Of a stretch of DNA of 29,642 bases, positions 24,737-29,642 are shown piece by piece. Origin of the DNA: an uncultured Lachnospiraceae bacterium (GTDB taxonomy: Bacteria; Bacillota; Clostridia; Lachnospirales; Lachnospiraceae). Positions within the stretch are counted from its first letter, which is position 1; each line of letters begins with the position of its first letter. The DNA lies in the NCBI GenBank assembly GCA_910585345.1, contig CAJUDS010000024.1, forward strand, positions 1 through 29,642. The letters run 5' to 3'. The notes below the pieces were generated by a model, which was given only the letters and a program-made list of their open reading frames with translations, searched no databases and was not told the origin of the DNA. The translations under genes were made by a program, and so were the position numbers.

Positions 24737-25198
24737 TTAATCTTTCAAAACAGCATCCGTTAGAATCTCCGTTATTTTTCCATTGTGATTAAATTCTATA
24801 AACCTATCGAATGTCTCAGTAACAATCCATGTATCAAATGAAACCGCAACAATATCATCTAAATTTTTTTTAATATTAATTAATTTCGTTTTTACTACTG
24901 GTAAATTAGCCTCGTCCCAAATAATGTATACATTACATTCATCCAAACCGCTGCTAAATTCTTCAACAGAACTAATATTTCTCCTTTCTAAATCTTCCTT
25001 CTCAAACAGAATTTTTACTTTTCTATTAAATTCCGCTAGTAGTTCTTTCTGATCTCTTGTTTCCAAAATCTCCTTTTTCGTTCCAAGTGACGCTAAGGCT
25101 TCCTGTAGTAATATATTACTCTTCCACTCCCTTTTCTCTACAACACTCTGGTTATTTTTTTTTAATTGTTCATAACGTTTTTTTTGTTCCTCATTCAT
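24737..25198 (-). CDS. Putative immunity protein for Rhs tip 1
   Basis: This 153-aa cytosolic protein has a Lys/Glu-rich helical N-terminal part (1-80) and a C-terminal alpha/beta part (NVYIIWDEANLPVVKTKLI, then DDIVAVSFDTWIVTETFDRF). The start follows AGGAGA and lies 12 bp after the stop of the toxin tip, the standard toxin-immunity order. The coding DNA is markedly AT-rich compared with the Rhs core, typical of exchanged tips. I do not recognise a named immunity family. The role is inferred from position. Confidence 0.65.
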   Translation of the reverse strand: MNEEQKKRYEQLKKNNQSVVEKREWKSNILLQEALASLGTKKEILETRDQKELLAEFNRKVKILFEKEDLERRNISSVEEFSSGLDECNVYIIWDEANLPVVKTKLINIKKNLDDIVAVSFDTWIVTETFDRFIEFNHNGKITEILTDAVLKD

Positions 25199-25210
25199 TG
25201 AGTTAATCTC

Positions 25211-26035
25211 CTAATTCCATAGATCAAGAATTGACTTATATTCATCATAGCTGATATCTATCGGTATTACCTCTTTTCCTGCATTTACACCTTTTCCTTT
25301 AGAAAAATCTTCAATATTATAATGAACTCCCAGTTCTGGATCATAATCCAACCTCCACCTTACTTTTCCATCTAAAGACTGTCTCCCTATTTGCTTTTCA
25401 TATCCATAGCTGGACTCTAAACGTCCCATATATGGCTTTGACCCATTTGTAAATGCACCTGTTTTGTCCAGTTCACTTAGTAATTTATTTCTTGCACTTT
25501 CGTGAGTTGGTTCTGTATCTAAAACAACTTCTCTGGATTTATTATCTCCCGCTCCACCATCACCGCCGTCTGCTGCAACATACGAGCTCGTTCCCGCATA
25601 CCCGCTTGGGTCGTAGTAGGTTACCGGGTTATTTGCACAGTATGCGTACAGGTTCAGGCCGTCTCCGCGGTAGGTATCCTCCTGCATGAATCTTCCCACT
25701 GCCGGGTTGTAGTAGCGTGCCCGCAGGTAGTACTGGCCGGTTATGCCGTCATACTGCTGGCCGGTGTAGCGGATACGGTTTTCGATCTGTTCCACGCTGT
25801 CCAGTATATTTCCGAACGCGTCGTATCGGTAGCAGTTGCTGACTGTTCCGGTTTCATCCGTAATCAGGGCCGTGCTGAGTTGTTCATCTTTATGGTAATA
25901 GTAGATCTTCCCGGCTCTGTTTAGTGCCTCTGTTCCGGCTCCCTGGTGGTAGCTTGTCTGTTCTTTCTCACCTCTTTCATAAACCAGTTCTCCCTTATGG
26001 TAGACGAAGCGCAGGAGTTTTCCGTTCTCTTCCAT
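25211..26035 (-). pseudogene. Orphan Rhs C-terminal tip 1 (core end plus variable toxin)
   Basis: The readable 274 residues begin inside an Rhs core. They contain the hallmark end of the core (YTGQQYDGITGQYYLRARYY, NPAVGRFMQEDTYRGDGLNL, NPVTYYDPSGYAG), after which the sequence changes to a variable tip of about 115 residues. That tip has YGYEKQIGRQSLDGKVRWRL, DPELGVHYNIEDFSKGKG and EVIPIDI, a pattern I have seen in polymorphic-toxin tips but cannot name. Upstream the Rhs reading continues only in another frame (EDTSGVCIYKTNRQ, then VQLEDGTIQTNRYDPEGLRH back in frame), so the gene is a fragment without delivery parts. It may be expressed only after recombination with a full-length Rhs gene. 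Confidence 0.75.
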
Positions 26036-26226
26036 CTCATGGCGCAGGCCTTCCGGGTCGTAGCGGTTTGTCTGTATGGTGCCGTCCTCGAGTTGTACGC
26101 TTGTCTGTTGGTTTTATAGATACACACGCCGGACGTATCTTCCTCTCTGAGTATACCGCCCCGTCTGACGCAGGTAAAGGTACTTTCTCCGTGGATTTGC
26201 TTCCGCATTTTGGCTGGTTTTCCCAC
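25553..26226 (-). repeat. Rhs-core direct repeat, copy 1 (partner at 28315-28988)
   Basis: About 674 bp are nearly identical to the stretch 2762 bp to the right. The block starts at the codons for the DGGDGG segment after the core and ends upstream of the frameshift. Outside it the two cassettes differ completely (tips) or clearly (upstream spacers). The block is a ready substrate for recombination. Confidence 0.9.
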
Positions 26227-26875
26227 CATAGCAGTATACTTTCATGCCTTCTTTATCCCGACATGTTTCCTGCAAAAAGTTAGTCCGCGGTCTTATGTGC
26301 GCTTGGAAAATTATAAAATCCTGATTCGACTTCTCATTATGGCATATCTGTATATCTCTAAGCCTCTGATTTATAGCGCAGTGCAGCATATAACCACTTT
26401 AGACGCATACCGCAGTGACGGCATACAAATATGCCTGCTATACTGCAAACAGATTGTCTTTCCGCTGTGGTCTGGCTTTATAACACAGTAACAGATACAG
26501 GAGCTTCAGATATAAGACATAATGGCAGTATAGATTCTTCCCCACCCCGTATGTAAAAGCAAAGCCGAAAACCTGTTCCTGATTTCCGGCCTGTCATTTC
26601 CTGCGTATTACCATTTTTTCTGTCTGTTCTGTCGGGGATGAAAACATTTCATAAAAGCGGTCTTTCCTGATTCGGTCGTCCTGTCTGCCTTCTTTCCTCC
26701 GTACTAGTTTTACCCGGCAGCCCTATACAGTCGGCATCTTCACCGTGCATATCCTGTATCGGGAACGTGCCCGGAAGTATCATTCCATCTTCTTTTTGCT
26801 GTGGTGGTTCCGTCCCACAGAGTAGGCATATCTTTCCACTGCATCCAGATATGATGGCCGGGCATGATCTTTCTC
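26227..26875 (-). repeat. Diverged spacer upstream of Rhs tip 1
   Basis: This non-coding stretch resembles 28989-29591 in order and content but with many substitutions and length changes (for example AACAGATTGTCTTTCCGCTG and ATGGCCGGGCATGATCTTTC occur in both). It has no gene I can support. The reading frames on either strand are broken or of unlikely composition. Confidence 0.65.
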
Positions 26876-26912
26876 TTACCGTCTTTCGCCGCCCAGAAAC
26901 AGACAGCCTGTT

Positions 26913-26987
26913 TCACTGTCTGTATGCCGACAGTACGCATATAGCCAGCAGTACTGCCGTGATTACACCGTAAGTTTCTCCTCCCAT
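26913..26987 (-). CDS. Possible 24-aa hydrophobic peptide
   Basis: An ATG at 26987 with AGGAG 6 nt upstream opens 24 codons with one hydrophobic stretch (YGVITAVLLAICVLSAY) and a short polar tail. It resembles small single-helix membrane peptides, including type I toxins such as the one at 1070-1162, but no antisense RNA promoter is evident. It lies in the 1.47-kb spacer between the cassettes. Translation is uncertain. Confidence 0.3.
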   Translation of the reverse strand: MGGETYGVITAVLLAICVLSAYRQ

Positions 26988-27309
26988 AGGTTTCTCCTGT
27001 TTTCATCCTGCCATGGTTTTTATCCATCGGCGCTGCTGTCTGCGCCACCGTAAAGCACAGTTCCGACACACCGCTTTTTCCTCTGACAGCATTCTGTTAC
27101 GCTTCTATCATGGCGCGGCTTCTGCTCTTTCCCGTGGCAGTCTAAGCGGCTGGCCTGCCAGTTTTTCCTGTCTCCCCGGCCTGCCCAATTTTCTGTTTCC
27201 TCTCCGGGCTGCGGACATTGAAGTTTCTAACTGTCCTGGGTTTTCTATGAAACCTTTTTACGACAGAGCGGGGCCCTCTGCTTCCATCCCCGCCACGCAG
27301 ACAGCCTGA

Positions 27310-27358
27310 TTCGCCGTCCGGGCGAAAGCGGCTTTTCCCGGACATCCATGTCCGGGAA
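27310..27358. repeat. Two adjacent perfect hairpins in the cassette spacer
   Basis: TTCGCC/GGCGAA (27310-27326) is followed by a perfect 11-bp inverted repeat with a 2-bp centre (27335-27358, arm TTCCCGGACAT). No T-run follows on either strand, so terminator function is doubtful. It resembles a REP-like or recombination-prone palindrome. Confidence 0.55.
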
Positions 27359-27373
27359 CTGCTGCCTTGCGCT

Positions 27374-27441
27374 CAGGCCGGTAAGAAACTTCTAATATCC
27401 TCCGCAGAGGAGCGGAAACAAAAGATTTGGGCAGGCCGGGG
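27374..27441 (-). repeat. 68-bp cassette-end repeat, copy 2
   Basis: Near copy of 24570-24637, here about 65 bp beyond the second immunity gene. The central stem region differs by a few bases between the copies. Confidence 0.8.
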
Positions 27442-27506
27442 GAAAACATATACAAAACTCATTCGTTATTAATACTCCTTACGTAGTTTTTTACAAATTA
27501 TTCCAT

Positions 27507-27938
27507 CTACTTTAACGAATCTATCCACTTCTCTGCAGTACCACATCCTAATAAACAATCATGGTGGCTAAAACATATTAAATATTCCGTATCAAAATTT
27601 GTAACATAAAACTCAAATCCATATGTCTCGGCAAGTATATCATATAAATCTCTCCCACCATTTATTACTATAATTGCGCCATCATCTTTTTCATTAAAAA
27701 ACAACAAACATTTTTGGGAACCAACAAAATCACTAATCAATTCCCACCCATTAATATCGCTTACTACTGAAAAATCAGCCAAATTCTCCCATAAAAATAT
27801 ACTATCATGTTTATTTGTATATTTAAAATAAACGTTCTCTCTAATATTTTTCGTTTGTTCATCTGAGAGTAACTTTAATTGAATGTTACATTTTTTAGCC
27901 TCCATCTGGATTTCTTCGCTTATTTTAGGTATTTTCAT
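27507..27938 (-). CDS. Putative immunity protein for Rhs tip 2
   Basis: This 143-aa cytosolic, acidic protein of alpha/beta character (FKYTNKHDSIFLWENLADFS, then VGSQKCLLFFNEKDDGAIIV, and a C-terminal ICFSHHDCLLGCG) starts 31 bp after the stop of the second Rhs tip. It has no similarity that I can see to the first immunity protein, as expected because the tips differ. AT-rich coding DNA contrasts with the Rhs core. No family name recognised; role inferred from position. Confidence 0.65.
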   Translation of the reverse strand: MKIPKISEEIQMEAKKCNIQLKLLSDEQTKNIRENVYFKYTNKHDSIFLWENLADFSVVSDINGWELISDFVGSQKCLLFFNEKDDGAIIVINGGRDLYDILAETYGFEFYVTNFDTEYLICFSHHDCLLGCGTAEKWIDSLK

Positions 27939-27969
27939 TATCTATTATCACTTCCCTAACATTATAGTT

Positions 27970-28797
27970 TTACTTGTTATCCCTGTTATATGGCACTTCA
28001 TCTACAAAAATATGTCCTCGTGCTGCACCTCCACTTTTTCGTTTTCCTGGTGATTGCCATCCAACATGATCTACAGTAGGCGCACCACTGCCAATCGGAT
28101 GCCCAGTATCTACACTCACTTCAGCACCTTTGGGTCCTTTCCATTCTGCAGGGTAAACCTCTCCATCCTGATCCATTGCCCACTTTGTCACTTCAAAATC
28201 ATCCTTGGGAACTCCTGTTTTCTCAAATGCCTTTTCAAGAGCTTCTTCAAATGTTCCTTTTCCTCCTCTTAAGTCCTCATCTATACCTTCTTTAAATTTG
28301 TAATCACCAAATTCTCCACCATCACCGCCGTCTGCTGCAACATACGAGCTCTTCCCCGCATACCCGCTTGGGTCGTAGTAGGTTACCGGGTTATTTGCAC
28401 AGTATGCGTACAGGTTCAGGCCGTCTCCGCGGTAGGTATCCTCCTGCATGAATCTTCCCACTGCCGGGTTGTAGTAGCGTGCCCGCAGGTAGTACTGGCC
28501 GGTTATGCCGTCATACTGCTGGCCGGTGTAGCGGATACGGTTTTCGATCTGTTCCACGCTGTCCAGTATATTTCCGAACGCGTCGTATCGGTAGCAGTTG
28601 CTGACTGTTCCGGTTTCATCCGTAATCAGGGCCGTGCTGAGTTGTTCATCTTTATGGTAATAGTAGATCTTCCCGGCTCTGTTTAGTGCCTCTGTTCCGG
28701 CTCCCTGGTGGTAGCTTGTCTGTTCTTTCTCACCTCTTTCATAAACCAGTTCTCCCTTATGGTAGACGAAGCGCAGGAGTTTTCCGTTCTCTTCCAT
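27970..28797 (-). pseudogene. Orphan Rhs C-terminal tip 2 (core end plus nuclease-like toxin)
   Basis: The 275 readable residues share the first 150 or so with tip 1 (one clear change, YAGKSS for YAGTSS) and then switch to another tip. The tip contains FEEALEKAFEKTGVPKDDF, EWKGPKGAEVSVDTGHP, DHVGWQSPGKRKSGGAARGH and IFVDEVPYNRD. The His, Asp and Arg-rich end looks like a small RNase or nuclease domain; it reminds me of the family called polymorphic toxin type 47, but I cannot check. The same frameshift as in tip 1 separates it from upstream Rhs-like coding sequence, so it is an orphan cassette. Its immunity gene follows directly. Confidence 0.75.
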
Positions 28798-28988
28798 CTC
28801 ATGGCGCAGGCCTTCCGGGTCGTAGCGGTTTGTCTGTATGGTGCCGTCCTCGAGTTGTACGCTTGTCTGTTGGTTTTATAGATACACACGCCGGACGTAT
28901 CTTCCTCTCTGAGTATACCGCCCCGTCTGACGCAGGTAAAGGTACTTTCTCCGTGGATTTGCTTCCGCATTTTGGCTGGTTTTCCCAC
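28315..28988 (-). repeat. Rhs-core direct repeat, copy 2
   Basis: Partner of 25553-26226, offset 2762 bp and nearly identical. The spacer to its right (28989-29591) is diverged from that of copy 1 and contains no gene I can support. Confidence 0.9.
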
Positions 28989-29590
28989 TATAACAGTATA
29001 CTTTCATGCCTGCTTTATCCCGGCATGTTTCCTGCATAGAGTCAGTCCGTGATCTTATGTACGCTTTCAGAATTATAAAATCCTGATTAGGCTTCTAATT
29101 ATAACATATCTGTATATCTCTAATTCTCTGATTCATATCACAGTGCAGCATACAGACATTTTAGCATAGCGCAGTGACAGCACACAGGTATGCCTGCTAT
29201 ACCACAAACAGATTGTCTTTCCGCTGTGGTCTGATTCATAACACAGTAACAGATACTGGAAATAACGGCAGAACACGTTCTTCAGTATTTTGCATATAAA
29301 AACAAAGCCGGAAACCCGTTTCTGATTTCTGGCCTGTCATTTCCTGTGTATTACCATTTTCTGTCTGTTCCGTCAGAGATGAAAACATTTCATAAAAGCG
29401 GCCCTTCGTAATTCAGCCGTCCTGCCGGGTACCCTGTCCTGTACCGGGTATTTTCTCCGGTGCTTTTCTGCCCGCTTTTCTCAGATTAAAGTATGGAAGA
29501 TGGCTGCTGTCACCCTGCCTTCCTTCCTCCACACGGAGTAAGGCATATCTTTCCGCCGCATCCGAATGTGATGGCCGGGCATGATCTTTC

Positions 29591-29642
29591 TGGATCTATA
29601 CTATAAAAGTAGACACAATTCTGCACTATCTGTTACAATAAA
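29591..29642 (+). mobile_element. Left end of an IS3-like element, running off the window
   Basis: The cassette spacer matches copy 1 up to CATGATCTTTCT and then switches to GGATCTATACTATAAAAGTA and on to the window end, matching the leader of the IS3 remnant at 22.7 kb. The junction fixes the insertion point at about 29591. The element is likely more complete than the remnant, but its genes lie outside. Confidence 0.65.

Noticed and set aside
1..29642. CRISPR arrays, tRNA and rRNA genes
   Set aside because: No regularly spaced short repeats, cloverleaf-like segments or rRNA signatures were recognised on reading. The repeats present belong to the Rhs cassettes.

Overview
The window looks like a chromosomal accessory region of a Gram-positive, mid-GC Clostridia, most likely a Lachnospiraceae relative. 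The signs are strong AGGAGG-type ribosome binding sites, a lipoprotein with a lipobox, an AgrC/LytTR-type two-component pair, a small holin-like type I toxin, DUF4280/VgrG/pentapeptide spike genes and Rhs toxin tips. Nearly all genes lie on the minus strand, so the order of transcription runs from high to low coordinates. No rRNA, tRNA or CRISPR array was recognised.

Region A (about 6.1-19.3 kb) is a contractile-injection-system (CIS) spike and effector locus. A LytTR response regulator and an AgrC-like kinase (19286-17281) come first. Then a long operon starts at 17074: an unknown 187-aa protein, two standard VgrG spikes, a pentapeptide-repeat protein, a DUF1629/Imm11-like protein, a DUF4280 PAAR-like tip and a third VgrG that carries a glycine-rich C-terminal extension resembling an effector. 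Behind this VgrG are two DUF4176 genes and three DUF3592-like membrane proteins, which may be immunity or accessory genes. A tail-tube-like protein (136-564) sits alone at the left end. It shares a promoter block of about 70 bp, with identical spacing, with the spike operon, so the two units are probably co-regulated.

Region B (1.3-6.7 kb) is the most unusual part. A TIR-domain protein with a C-terminal RHIM/BASS-like amyloid motif is followed, with overlapping frames, by a 515-aa helical protein carrying the same motif near its N-terminus. Next come an SPFH/band-7 protein, a membrane protein with an SH3-like domain, a two-TM plus macro-domain protein resembling the ThsA effector of macro-type Thoeris, and a lipoprotein. 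The macro gene is cut by one in-frame amber codon. This looks like an immune or cell-death signalling module inside a CIS locus; I do not know it as a described system.

Region C (0.95-1.3 kb) is a type I toxin-antitoxin pair: a 30-aa hydrophobic peptide and a convergent antisense RNA.

Region D (19.7-24.4 kb) holds a plus-strand membrane protein, then a gene graveyard (broken FRG-domain, GTP cyclohydrolase II-like and U32-like genes, and an IS3-family remnant), an apparently intact DUF2726 gene, and a non-coding stretch with convergent small-RNA signals and four strong hairpins.

Region E (24.5-29.6 kb) is an array of two orphan Rhs tip/immunity cassettes. Their Rhs cores are nearly identical, their toxin tips and immunity genes differ, and both carry the same upstream frameshift. 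Each ends in a 68-bp repeat. A second IS3-like end interrupts the repeat at the right edge. A full-length Rhs gene, if there is one, would lie beyond the right edge.
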